Below are positions 1 to 11,462 of a stretch of DNA of 27,386 nt, piece after piece. The translations under genes and the position numbers were made by a program. Below the pieces are notes generated by a model. The model had not been told where the DNA came from, searched no databases, and worked only from the letters and a program-made list of their open reading frames with translations. The stretch comes from Ectocarpus siliculosus (Eukaryota > Sar > Phaeophyceae > Ectocarpales > Ectocarpaceae): contig FN649748.1 in the NCBI GenBank assembly GCA_000310025.1, positions 1,733,686 through 1,761,071 of the forward strand. The letters are read 5' to 3'. How positions within the stretch are numbered: the first letter of the stretch is position 1; each line of letters begins with the position of its first letter.

Positions 1-350
1 AAACGGGTGGCGGGGACCTTTTCTTTTTTGGGGGATGGGCCAAAAAAGGGGGTCCGGCCTTAAAACAGGGCCGGTTTTCCGGAAACCCCCGAAATTAATC
101 CCCCCCGTTTGGTTTGGGGTTTTTTTTTTTATTTCCCCAATTTGTTGGGGGGAAAGGGTTTTCCCCAAAAATCCCCTTCGGGAAAAAAGGAAAAGTGGTT
201 TGCCACCCCCGGCCGGGCCCTAAAAAAAAGAAGTTATTACTCCCGGGCCCCTTCCCCTTCCCCATATTTTTAAAGGGGGGGGCACACGTTTTTTAACGGG
301 AGGCGGAATTTTTTTTCCCCCCCCGTTTACCTTTTTCCCCCCCCCCCCCC
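1..350. other. Low-quality contig end, no gene
   Basis: The sequence is dominated by runs of 5-20 identical bases (T at 120-130, C at 338-354, many G/C blocks), unlike anything further in. Open frames here are short and made of homopolymers. This pattern is typical of unpolished consensus at the end of a contig, so I call no gene. The matching texture at the far right end suggests the window is a whole contig. Confidence 0.75.
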
Positions 351-357
351 CCCCGCC

Positions 358-480
358 GGTGTTTGCCATCGGGGTTGGGTTTTCGTGGCTTGGCAACGAC
401 GTTGCAAAACATGCCGCCCCCCCCGGTGTTTGCCATCGGGATTGGATTTTCGTGGCTTGGCAGCGATGTTGTAAAACAAG
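358..480. repeat. 67-bp direct tandem repeat, two copies
   Basis: Two head-to-tail copies start at 358 and 425 (period 67). Each begins GGTGTTTGCCATCGGG and runs through TTTTCGTGGCTTGGCA to a TTG-AAAACA end. Substitutions such as AACGACG versus AGCGATG separate them. The linker between copies is a C run. From about 481 to 998 I see no gene, only intergenic sequence downstream of the decarboxylase stop. Confidence 0.8.
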
Positions 481-998
481 CTGATCACTTCGTGAGCTCG
501 GCAACCAGGTTATCGCTTTTTTTTTTACCTCGTTATTTTTTTTGGTCGGTAACCATGATGGTGGTCGAGTTGATTATGTTGTGCGGGGTCGAGGACCTTC
601 ACTCCGCGCAAAGGGGATGATCGCACCACGTTGTGTTAAAATGGTCAAGCATTCTCGAGGCAGTTACACAGCGCTTACAACTGTCTCTGGAAGTGAAAGC
701 ACCAGAAAATAAATTAAGTCAAACGCAGCTGTCATCCGTACGCAAGGAAGTAAGCACAAGATGCCGAACACCCTTAGCAGGGTGCAGCGCACCCTTCATG
801 CGACTCGCCGAACACCTCACGGCGCTTCGCGCTTGGTGATGTGAGAGCCTGGTCCGGTGAGAATCCGGCGTGCCCCGTCCCGGCTTTGTAGGGATGCGAG
901 GTCAATGGTCTAACGACTACGGCATGCACGACTATGAGTACACCGCCCCCCCCCCCCCCCCTACTACACGTCCACGGGGCCGCCACCTGATGCCAACG

Positions 999-3900
999 TC
1001 ACACGTCCGCCGCCGCAGCCGGGGTGCTCGCGACGTAGCAGATGGACGCCTCCAGCACCGCGGACGAGGCAACCGTGGCGATGGACGCCGTGTACGCTCC
1101 CATCTGCGAGAAGTACAGCCAGTCCCCCGGCCCGAGAGACGAAGGGAGGCGTTTTCGGGCCACCACGTCCGTCGGGAGGCCGGACGGCCCCATCACGACG
1201 GCGTGCTCTTCGTCTGCGTCCCCCGCTCCCTCTCCCTCTCCGCCTCCTTCTTGTCCCTCTGCCGGTGATGGTGCTGGTGCCAGTGCTGGTGCTGGTGCTG
1301 CGCTTTGCCCCGCCCTGTCGTCTCCGTGCTGTGGTGCCCCCCCCGGCGGCGCGCGGTGTCCGGCCGGCGGCGACGACACCGGGCAGGGCTCGAAGTTGAC
1401 CCCGCACAGAACCCTATCCTTGAAGCAGCCGTTCACTCCCTCGGCGATGTAGTAGGCTGTCGTCTTTCGCCGCCTCCCATCGTCCGTGGTGGTGGTGGTG
1501 GTTGTGTTGTCCCCACCGGCGTTGCTGCTGGCGTCAGCACCGACTGGTCCATCACAACAACCGGCGGTAAGAAAAAAGAGAAGAGAGGCGGGGGAAAAGA
1601 GAGTTTTGTTGTCCTTGTGGAGGTCATGGAGGCTCGGGGGCGGCGAGTCTAACGTGCTCGATGGAGGATTAAATGTTACCATGTGTTACCATGTACGTAT
1701 TGTTGTTTTCTGAGGAGGAAAAGTGATCCACATCAGCTAAAAGGACTGCCCGGCATCGACGATAGAGACGGGATTGCCCGCCTTCCACAGAAAGAGACGC
1801 TGCGGGCGTTATCAACTCCCGCCCAGAGGGAACAAGTTACACTGGAAGCAGTGTAACGGAAACACGTTAGGAGCTTCCCCACCGCACATCTCTTAAAGGG
1901 CACACCTACCTCCGAAGGAAGACGGAAGGAATGCACACGGGGAGCGCGTACCTCCCTCCGGGGTTGATCAGAGTCTCACCGTCAGCAACCATCGTCGGGG
2001 GTAAACAATAATTCGACCGTTTCATTCTCTAGGAACCGGCCGGCAGGCGTACACGAGGCCGGCATGCAAAACCGCGCCAACAGCATGGGAACGACACTGC
2101 ACTGGCGCGAGTGCAGAGCGGCCTGTCGCCTATCTGTATCTAGCATAGATTTAGATTGTTCCCAGTTCGGAGGGGGCTGGCGGCACCCTCGCTTCCACAC
2201 ACCTTGCAGGGCGAGAGACCTCTTGGCGTAGATACGTGCCAACAGGAGGTGGCTCGCCTCCACAAAGTACCTTCCCGGCTCTGCTATCACCTAAACCGAA
2301 AAACAAAAAACAAGACGGTTACAGCACCAACCGGCACACGGGCGAGAAAAGGAGAGCATCACGACGACGTCGGCGATAGTACAGCAAGAGCGGTGATGGT
2401 GGGTGGCTCGGACGGGTCGTTCTGGACGTACACGACCGAAGGCATTGACGGTGGGAAGAAGAGGAAGCCGGGGGCGCCGGTGATCACGAAACAAAGACAG
2501 GGGGGTGTCGACGGGGCCTTGGAGAAGACGCCACGATGCTATTATCGATCCTCGTGCAAAAGGGGCTTGCCAAACTCAGGACGGCGACCTTGACCCCTTT
2601 GGTTGAGGGGTCAACGCTCCCGATGTGTATGAACATAGGCCTGCAAATAGTAGGGCGATGAACCATCCCGCAAAGAAATCTCATCTTGACCATGAAAACC
2701 GAGACGTCAGGGAGATATCCCCGTACTCAAGCACGCTCTGCGTCACCAAAGAGAACTAAAAAAAAAAAAAAAGGTGTGTCCTATACCGCCCATGGAGTCT
2801 CCGCACCATGGGACCTGCGACAGGCAGCACTGCCTCACCCCAAGCCACCACCGAACTCCACCCCTACCTGCACACCGCTCCCGGGAGGGAACAGCTCATC
2901 CAGGACCGGTAGAGTAACTCGAGCGATCTCGGCCAATGAAAGAGGCGGCGGCGGCGGCGGCGGACGCGGCGGGCACGGCAACGAACATCCATCGGAAACG
3001 TCTTCGCCTCCACCCTTGACGCCGCCACCATCGCCCGAGACGGTGCAGGCCGAAGCAGTGCCGCCGCTACCCCCGTCCGGCTCGTCCCCTCCTCCCGGAG
3101 TCGCCGCCGCATCCGTGGCGGAAGGCGGACTGCTCTCTCTCGTCGCCGCCGCCGCCGCCGCCGTCCCGTCGTCGGGCGACGGCCGTCGATAGACGTACTC
3201 CGACCCGTCCCACCCGGGAAACCCGCCTCCGATGTCCAGCAGCGTGAGCATTACTCCCTTCTGCGCGGCAAGGTCGAACACCGACTTCGCCACGGCCAGG
3301 GCTTCGGGGTATGCTTGCGCGTTCTGGCAGCCGCTGCCGCAGTGGAAGCTGCTATGTGCAGCCGGGGTGTTGAAAAAAACAAAAGGCGGGTTCGAGGTTG
3401 GGGAACGTTAACGTTTGCAGGGGATTTGTGGGAGGCGAAGAGGGAGGCGGCGCGACGGGAATGAGGTTTCGTAAGCATCGGGGGAGAGAGCGTTCGAGGT
3501 CCCACCAACTTAACGTCACGTCCCTGTTTCGCATCCCTGTTTCACACACACATCCATGTTTACACGCGTCCCTGTCACACACATCCCTGGTGCACATCCA
3601 TGTCACACATCATCCCTGTTACGCACCCCTGTTAGGACACATCCCTGTGCTTCATATCGCTGTGCCGACATCAAAAGTTTTATCTCTTATCCCGGAACCT
3701 AGATCGCGAAAGCGTCTGATCCTCACCTGATCCCGACAAGAGGAAGGCGGAGCTCGACGGCCAGCGAAATCTGCGAGAACGAGCGAAAGCCAACGCAAGA
3801 AGCAAACGGGAGTGCGATTGGAATATCAGATTGAGAGACGGACGTCGGCACCTTGTGCGCCATGTACCGGGTAGGCGCGGGCTGGGGGAGGGTTAGTCAT

Positions 3901-4439
3901 CCCCTGTCTTTTCCTGACGACACCCCCCGTAATTCCGTCTTCATTTCCGGCATGAAAGAATGGGAGGCGCACAAAGAAGTTATTTAGCGAAAACCCCTCC
4001 CCCGGTCTTTGTACTTTGACGACGTGACGTCAAGATCTAGCTGCGAGGCTTCCCCTCTCACCAGCTCGCTGCAAGCCTCCTCCGGTGCCCCGTACTTCTC
4101 TCCGAGAGGGCAGTCGGAGTGGCTGTCCGGGACCCGCAGCCTCAACACCAGTTGCACGACGCTAGATTCACCCAAGCCGCCGTCGGACACCTGTACATAT
4201 CCAGTGGACAGCAACGAACACACCGCGATGATGCAGACGGGCAATGGTGCACTCAATCGTTGGTTACCTTTGTAGCATTTTCTCCCACCGACCGTCAACC
4301 CCTTCCTAAACGCAACACCTAGTATCCTCATGATCCAGAAGACGCCTCCAACATTGGAGAAAACTCTGTGCGACACGCGCAGGGGGCTTCGCCGACGAGA
4401 AGTACCGAGCGACGATCGCGCGACAAGGAGCGAGCGATA

Positions 4440-4477
<38 letters not shown>

Positions 4478-7400
4478 AGAACCGCTGTTCACATACGAGC
4501 CGTGCTTCGCGAATGAAAACAGAGTCCGCGATGCTGAGTGATTCGACTCTTACATTCAAAGGTCGAGATCGTTTCGACCAAGAGACCTGTTGTATGGAAA
4601 ACAAACAGAATGTTGTAAATTACCAAAATTATCAGAGCGGCTCACCCCACGGACAAGCACCAGTATCTCATTCTGGCTGTGCGATGTCGCTGGGTATACG
4701 CTCCGTGCGCTCGGAGTCGGCGGGAAAAGAGAGTGATACCGTGCGCACATCAACTCGACCTCACGTTCAAATAGTGCCCCGAGCCTCTCTTTCTCATGAG
4801 ATGATATTCGCAGAGGTGACAACCTTGACCCTCTTTTTCTTTTCTTTTTTCTGTTACTCACCTTTGCCCGAGTGTCGAGTAGCCGTCTAATCTTGTACAG
4901 CTCGTCCTTGCTATCGAACGTCATCGTCGCGACACCAGCTGCGCGGTTGAATCGGGCAAGCGCCAACAAAAACGAACCAAGTGTGGGGAAACGCGACCTT
5001 TGCTTCGGAGATTGTCAACAACGTTACTTCGGAGATTGTCAACAGTCCACACCCACCCACAAAACAAAGCAGATCCTTATCCTTCCCTCACGGAGGAGTG
5101 AGGTGTTGTTGGCGGTAGACGTGCAACCATTGTGATTGCACAAGTTGTTCATGAAGCCGAACGAGACGACACCCATTCGTAGGACGGAAGGCGTCCACCG
5201 AAAGCTAGTTCCAGAACAGCAAAACAACATCAATTTTTCCGCGCGAAGAAGTGGAGGGGGACAGTGTCAAACAGCGAGGCAAGGCAGTCTTCCACCTCCC
5301 ATGCGCACGGAAGTAGACGCGTGTAACCCAGTCGTGATCGTGGCGGTGGCGGTGGTGCCATGTAGCAATAGCCGTAGCTGTGGCTCTCACCAGATAACGC
5401 GTGCTCCAGCGCGGCTAAGTCCTTGCAAGGGTTGGCGTAGATGATGCGAGACGGGTCCACGCCGCACTCGAGCACCTGGTCCATCTCGGCGGGACTAGCG
5501 CAGTCAAACCCGCACCCGGGGGTGGCCGCAAGCACGCGCACCACCTCGGAGTTAGGGTTGCACTTCACCGCTGCCACGCGCGAAAAATGGCGAGGGAAAA
5601 TTGCACTGGAAGCGTTTTGATTGCACCCCGACCCGAGCAACCGGCAGCGGTCGAGTGGGCGGGAAGTGATATCGATAGGATAAGATAGGCCAGGGGAAAA
5701 AATTATTGAGCCACCAAAAGTAGGCAGGAATGGTTGGTCACTTGTAGGTGATCCGTCCTGTGGGAACAGTGTTCGATCCTCTCGAGGACTTGTCAATGAA
5801 ATAACGTAACCGCTAGGGCTCGCAAAACATGAGTACGCGCCCCCCGGCCCGGGTCGAACAACACGCCCCTTCGTGCCTCGAGTGTAGGTCGCTCGCTTCG
5901 CACTCGTACAATTAACACCTCACGTACGTACGCCTTCTCGTGGACAGGGTGAACGAATGAAGCGGGTTCTTGCTCACCGTAGAAAGGTTTGACCCGAGGA
6001 AAGCAGTCGTGCCATCTCCGGTACTTGTGCAGCACGCACTCGAGGTCTACGGCGAAAAAAACGTCGGAGGAAGTACTACCACCGCCCAAGTCACCGCCCG
6101 TACTCTCGTCCGCTGTGTCTCGAAGACGTGCCTGCAGAAGGAGCAGAGGACACGCGGTGGATAGACCCAATCGATTTGTGCGCTTGCCTGCACGCTACAT
6201 TGCCAACCAACATCTGGTCTACCCCCATTGCTTCACGAGACTATATCTCTATTTCATACAAACTACATGAGGGTCGCTGACACGCAACAGGTTTAGACGG
6301 GAACACAACAATGACGTGTGCATCGGATATGAACTCCATCGACTTCGTCTACCGTTCTTCGAGCCTGCCACGTGTCAATGCTTGCCCCCTACGGGACGAA
6401 AGTATGGGACAATTGTTTTTCCCATAAACTAGCTTTTCCGGATTGAAGGGTAGTGGAAAAGACACAAGAAACACACGAAATACTGCGTGGCCGATCTCAA
6501 CTTTTTACTGGTAAATTTACGTTTAATGTGAAGACAACAACAACAGCAACAACGACGCTTCGCGTCCTGCAATCCTTTACAGCAGTACCGTGTTGCAGCA
6601 GTATTGCCATGAGGGTCAATCAAATCGCAAAAAAATCCCGCAAAATTTCACGCTTCCGGTCTTGCGTGCAGATTTCACGAAAAATTTCACGCCTCCGGAA
6701 CCGGATCGGTGAAAAGAGCAAGGGAAAAGAAAAACTGCGTGCTCCTTTCACTGATGAGAAGGATCGGGCAGGCGCACCGCGGGCGCTGTAACGTCACTGA
6801 GAAGGCTAGCAAGGCCAGCCAGACTCACGTCCAGGTCTATTGCGGACATAATCCAGCGGCAGAAGCCGGGTTCAGTCCGTTCTTGGGGTCCAAACCGAGA
6901 CATTGGATGGCCCTCTCGTCTTGAACTGCTGCTGTTGATGCTCGGGATTTTGTCTCTATCACACATGACAAACACGGAAACCGTAGAACCGGTTTAGCAG
7001 CAACACTAAGACCTCCAACGCGCCGATTCCTTCGGTTCGGCTGTCTAGATTATACTCACTCCCGGCGCTGTGTTGCTTCGTGGGTATTGGGGGCTTGCGT
7101 GCTACTCCAAGAAGGTGTGATAGAGATGTGTGCAACCTCGCCAAGCTGCCGCTTGAAAAAATGCGGTGAGATGGCCTGTTTTTGGTCGGAGACGGCAACA
7201 CAAATCCACGGCACCACGCAGCACCAGAGCAACAGGGCCTCCGACACGCTAATTCTTTCGGATTGGTCATGTATATGATGCTGGCCCTCAGCGCCGCTGC
7301 CGCCCTATGATTGTTGAGGTCGTCTACCTGTCGATCGACAGGCTGTGGTCAAAGAAGGGGGTCGCAACGGTGATAATGAGCCGGCAAACTAAGAAATTGC

Positions 7401-8138
7401 AAGCAACACTTGAGCAACACCCAAGTTGCGAAATCGACCCTCCGCCTGTTGCTGAAAACAGCAGGCCGGGTGGACGGGGTCTTTACAAGTGTGCTGATCT
7501 TTGTGTTCGGGTGCTGCTCTTTGCGCTTTTACCGCTGCTCTATGGTGAGCAAAACCAAGTCAACCTGTTGTATGTCGAGCAAAGCATGCATTCAGCGAAG
7601 GAGCCGTATTCTTGCGATGCCATCACGATTATGTAGAATGTAGAACAAGCGCCGTTTTTTATCACCGTGTTCCGTGTTTTCAATCCCTAAAATCTGGGTT
7701 CTGATTAGAACGGACCTTCTGTAGCCTTGGCGGTGTTGGCGGGCTACAGAGTAGACTACGCGCACAAGAATTGCAGGGTATCTCTGTGATACACTGCTAG
7801 ATTCGAAGAACATCACCCTGTGCCACACGAGTCGCAGGCATTGGTGTTGGTGTGAGCCACGGCGTTCATGATGATATGATAATCCTGTTTTACATCAACC
7901 GTGGCACACACGGGAGGGCTGCATTACTTACCTCTTGCCGGCCGACTTCAACCATGCTCGGCAGCCAGCCCTTAGACCCAGCGACTGGTACCTGAGGCAA
8001 GCGTCTACTGGAAACGTCCGCCGTGCTGCCCCCGTCAGCAACATTGGGCAGCATGGAGAGGGCGGTGAAGTCCACAGCTCGGTCCAATTGCGTATCTAGG
8101 AGCAGCTTTACTGCGGATGTCAGGGGCTCCATGGCCAT
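999..8138 (-). CDS. ODC: Ornithine decarboxylase family protein (fold-type III PLP enzyme), nine exons
   Basis: Exons, minus strand: 8138-7932, 6131-5978, 5570-5391, 4938-4862, 4190-4062, 3770-3727, 3348-2868, 2290-2203, 1543-999. All introns are GT-AG, phases agree at every junction, and the total is 1905 nt (634 aa; animal ODC is about 460 aa). Visible family landmarks are PFYAVKCNP (PLP-binding Lys), GFDCAS, a LVLRL segment, [33 protein letters not shown] and MGAYT near the C terminus. Family members decarboxylate ornithine to putrescine in the cytosol. The loop that is GPTCDGLD in animal ODC reads GPSGLPTD here, and the usual NDG before the substrate site is AEG, so substrate or activity may differ. 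Low-complexity inserts enlarge exons 7 and 9. The family call is secure. Exon 1 (8138-7932) is the least certain, resting on an ATG, a CAAGAG/GTAAGT donor and matching phase across an 1800-bp intron. Confidence 0.9.
3525..3660. repeat. Degenerate CACATCCCTGT minisatellite in intron 6 of the decarboxylase gene
   Basis: Around ten imperfect units of the form CACATCCCTGTT/G occur in a row, with variants such as CATCCATGT and GCACCCCTGT. The array lies between the 44-nt exon 6 (3727-3770) and exon 7. Confidence 0.75.
3727..3770 (-). CDS. ODC: 44-nt microexon (exon 6) of the decarboxylase gene
   Basis: The segment follows a CTCGCAG acceptor and precedes a CAG/GTGAGG donor. It enters in phase 0 and leaves with two bases of a codon completed by the next exon, giving [11 protein letters not shown] then SFHCGSG. 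This exactly bridges the family block (ELxxDVVGxSFHxGSG in animal enzymes) that the neighbouring exons lack. It is listed separately because gene finders commonly miss exons this short. Confidence 0.85.
4444..4476. repeat. (CT)n microsatellite in intron 4 of the decarboxylase gene
   Basis: About 16 uninterrupted CT units. It lies between exons 4 (4938-4862) and 5 (4190-4062) and reads as GA on the transcribed strand. Confidence 0.95.
5004..5044. repeat. 24-bp-period duplication in intron 3 of the decarboxylase gene
   Basis: TTCGGAGATTGTCAACA occurs at 5004-5020 and again at 5028-5044. Its core TTCGGAGATT also appears three times in the promoter region at 16500-16548. Confidence 0.8.
6132..7931 (-). 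other. Intron 1 of the decarboxylase gene (1.8 kb)
   Basis: Bounded by a GTAAGT donor next to 7932 and a pyrimidine-rich CTGCAG acceptor next to 6131. It holds one copy of a dispersed element with an (AAC)n tail (about 6474-6557), a short duplicated AAAATTTCACGC motif near 6640-6700 and several short open frames without recognisable content. An additional small coding exon of length divisible by three cannot be excluded. Confidence 0.5.
6474..6557 (+). repeat. Dispersed (AAC)n-tailed element, copy A
   Basis: The conserved block TTTAATGTGAAGACAA at 6522-6537 is followed by AAC/AGC units to about 6553. It lies in intron 1 of the decarboxylase gene, antisense to that gene. Copy B is at about 12423-12489. 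Confidence 0.5.
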
Positions 8139-8468
8139 GAACTAAAGCTACCTCGATGGCCCCGAAGCCATCCAAACGGGGACGGCCAACAGAATCGAAG
8201 TCAGCAGGCCTAGCTCAGCCAGGTGTGTGCGCTGGCTAGCGTATGTGAAGGGTCGAACGTGCGGTGTGCAGGTTGCAAGGCTGCAAGGCTGCACGGTTAG
8301 CAGAGTCGAAATTGCGCCGCACTTCCGAGCCCGAGCTGCGAGGTTCCGCCGCATATTCGGGATGTGAGGGTGTGAGGGTAATGAATCCTGATACATGTAT
8401 CCAGATCCCCTTGCCGCGCACCACATGGATCCTCTGTCAGGCCTAAAACCCTGCAACCGAGCACCTCG
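8139..8468. promoter_or_regulatory. 330-bp divergent promoter region between the decarboxylase and WD40 genes
   Basis: The proposed start codons at 8138 (minus) and 8469 (plus) face away from each other. No clear TATA box is visible at a fixed place. The segment has short direct repeats (GCAAGGCT-type units near 8274-8296, GTGAGGGT twice near 8364-8379). The shared-promoter role is inferred from gene orientation. Confidence 0.55.
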
Positions 8469-10940
8469 ATGAGCCTGGCCAAGCGCAACAGTGAGGCGGC
8501 GGCGAAGTGGGCAGCGAAACGCCGTGAGTCCCAAGAACGAGCGCTGCTGCAAGAGCGATCCTTATCGTCATCGATTTCGCGAAGAAGAACACCAGCATGC
8601 CGTGAAACACAGCCGCCGCCTAGGAATGCGGCATCAACATCACACGAAGCTAACGCCGCGTACATGGAAGATTTCCGAAAAGGCATGGCCGATATGTACC
8701 TGGCCCTGGAAGGGCCAGGTGGCACCAAAGCGGATCTCGGCGCTTCCGCAGCTGTCGGCTGTAGCAATACCAGAACAACAGCTTTATTAGGCAATCTTCC
8801 TAGCCAGTACGGTAAGAGCCCCCAAGAGAGGATCAGCCATCGAGAGCCCCAGGGACGAGCAGGTCGCTTTGGCGGTTCTGCCGTAAAGGGTGGTTTCCTC
8901 GGCAGCAAGCTGAAAGAAGGTTGTACGACGGGTGGTGGTGTCGCCGTCGCAAGCGGCTGGCGCCAAGGCCCGTTGGATGCCGCAGGACAGGTGAGCTACA
9001 TATGGCGGCGTATACAGTATGTACAGCAGTATGGCTCCACATATGTACTCCGTAGATGTACAGTAGTAAGTAGTAGCTGGAAGAGGGGGATCACCTAAAG
9101 GGTTCGTCGATACGTTGTTACTTCTTGAGCAATCCCGTCGACCGAACACTCATGACTTCATCGGGACTTATGCTCGAATTGATCAGACTTGATCAACATC
9201 GAAGTGTAGACTGCACCTCGCAGCTTGGTGGTGGATGTCGTCGTCGCAGCAGAATACTTTACGTCAGCATGCCGTTCACATTGAACGGTGTTGTGTACTC
9301 GCTTGATACGCGAAAAACCACCGAAATGGTCGATAGGACGTCAACTCCCCCATTGTTGAGCTGTTTCGCACACACCGTGTTTTTGAGTAGGCGGTGTACC
9401 AGGCAGCAGGTAATCGGCAAGATATATATAACGGTGGTGGCTGTCAGTGGTCCCAACGCCAGGGAGTATGCCAACACGCTTCCCTCCATCGCACGCACCA
9501 GATGCAACAAACAAGTCGCACCAAATGCAAGTCATGCGCTCGCGCAGCACGCGTTCAGAAATAACTGTAGCATCCATGAAGATAAAACTGTTCGACTTTC
9601 CGCGCACACATACCTACCTCATGATCTTGCGGCGGCGGCGGTTGTTGTCTCTATTCCCTGCCACACGACAGCTCCTGGACCTGAGCGATCGCAACCTTCT
9701 CTGCTTGAGCGTGCGGGGCGACGAGGCGGTGTTCGGGAGCGCGGACCACTCCCTGTACTGTGTGGACCTCTCGCGGGGGATCACCACGCGCCAGCTCTAC
9801 GGCTCTCGATCCAAGCCCGACGCGGGACACACGGAGTGGGTCTCGGTCGTGTGCCACACCGCCCAGGGAGACATCGCCTCCGGAGGCGTCGACGGCAAGC
9901 TCTGCCTCTGGCCCCGCGGAGGAGGAGGAGGAGGAGGAGGCCGAAACCCGGGAGAGGTCCAGGCCCACGCGGGCTCGATCTCGGCGATGAAAGCGGACGA
10001 AGAGGGGAGGGTTGCGACGAGTGGGTACGGGGGCGCGGTGCGAGTGTGGGACTGCAGGAGGAGCGGCGGCCGGGGCGGGGCGCCGCCGCGGTTGTCCGGC
10101 GAGCTCTCCGACGGCGGCCTTCCCGCCCCGTGCATGGACTTCTCCTGGTCGTCCGACGGACGGCGAGCGGTGGTGATGACGGGGCACCGCGACGGCCGAG
10201 TCGGGTTCTTCGACGCCGAGACGGGCGCGATCGTCGCCGGCGGCTGCAAAGGCGGGGCACATCGCGGGCACGTGACGGTAGTCGAGGCGCTCGACAACAT
10301 GATGGGCGTTTCCGGCTGCTGCTTCGCGACCGGAGGGCAGGATGGCTTCGTACGCATCTGGGACCCGCGAACCGGGGCAATGGAGGGAGGGGGAAGTACC
10401 TCGGTGGGTGCAGGGCCAGCAGCGGTGATGGAGGCGCCCGCTCACCGAGGCCCGGAAGGGGTAGGCGCGGTGGGCGGGCTCATGGTTGCCAGGTCCGGAG
10501 GCAACCGCCTCGCGTCCTTCGGTGCCGACAGGCGGGTGTGCGTTCTCGAGGTTCGAGGGGGAAGAAGCGGCGGCGGTGATGATGTTCGGCGTCATCGGGA
10601 GCAGTCTTCGTCGTTGGCCATCGAGCACGTCTTCGATGAACACCGAGACTTTATCTACTGCATGGATTTCGTACCCGTCGGCAGTGGCGCCGCAAGAGCG
10701 GGGAGTGGCGGCGATGTTCTTGTGACGGGAGGAGGCGACGGCATGTTGCTCGTTCACGATCTCGACTCGATGCGTCTGTTGTACGGCCTCGGCTGCTGCA
10801 GCACCGGGGCAGTGCGTTGCGCCGTGGCTAGAGAAAACATGCTGACGGTTGCTGGAGACGACGGCAACGCCATGCTGTATTCGTTCGGAGGGGACACAGC
10901 AGAAGAAGTTGGGGGGAGAACGCCGGGGAGAAGAAAGTAA
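8469..10940 (+). CDS. WD40-repeat propeller protein, two exons
   Basis: Exon 1 is 8469-8990 (174 codons) with a CAG/GTGAGC donor. Exon 2 is 9672-10940 and follows an ACGACAG acceptor. Both sides are phase 0, and the protein is 596 aa. Residues 1-174 are charged then Gly/Ser-rich, starting with a basic Lys/Arg/Glu helix-like stretch (WAAKRRESQERALLQERS). Residues from about 175 form a seven-bladed propeller, with repeat signatures such as FGSADHSLYCVDL, ASGGVDGKLCLW, ATSGYGGAVRVWD, ATGGQDGFVRIWD, VTGGGDGMLLVHD and VAGDDGNAMLYSF. A GGA run (about 9916-9944) encodes poly-Gly inside a loop. Such proteins are scaffolds; I cannot assign a specific partner or orthologue. The first ATG of the open frame was chosen, since the same frame is closed by a stop at 8382-8384. 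The family call is secure; exon 1 is likely, supported by phase and by the continuous GQ/LLDLS junction. Confidence 0.82.
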
Positions 10941-11462
10941 GCCGGAAAAAAAGTCGTGAACGGGCCCGACTAGACCAAGAGTGTCGGCCGCACGTGATGG
11001 AACAATGCAAAACTACGTGTATGGAGAGCAGCAGGGAGGGGGGGGGTGGGGGGGGGTACTCATGTTTTGCATGCGTTGGTGGTGAGACTGTTGACCACGC
11101 GTCCTCGAAAAGACGAAGGATTACACAGCAGCAGCGGTGATGATTGATCCAGAGGCCAGGGAGCAACTGGCGAGAAGCCTGCTTCTTCCCTCGGCCGCCA
11201 CCGCGAGCGGAGTATTTTCTGTTTTTCGTCCCATCCATCCTGGGCACCACGTTGTTAGCACGTACGGAGGGGGTGGTACACGATCGGTTGTTGCCTACGC
11301 CTTCCCTGAGCTTTGGTGCTTGCCTTCGATCTCCAAACAAACGCAAGAGGGTTCGGCAATCCATTCTGTTGTTCGCGTACTCAAGACTCTCCTCCCCGAA
11401 CCTACAAGTAAGGAAGTCAAGCCCGTTTTTAAGACGAATGCATCGCACAGATGTTCAACACA
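10941..11462. other. Intergenic region downstream of the WD40 gene
   Basis: It contains a long G-rich tract (about 11037-11056) and no supported gene. Overlapping open frames here lack family motifs or codon structure. Confidence 0.6.

Noticed and set aside
7327-7342. 16-bp perfect palindrome CCTGTCGATCGACAGG
   Set aside because: About 0.4 such palindromes are expected by chance in a window this long, and no repeat or operator context surrounds it.
9651-10757. 368-codon open frame on the minus strand
   Set aside because: It is antisense to WD40 exon 2 and follows from its GC-rich third positions; there is no motif of its own.
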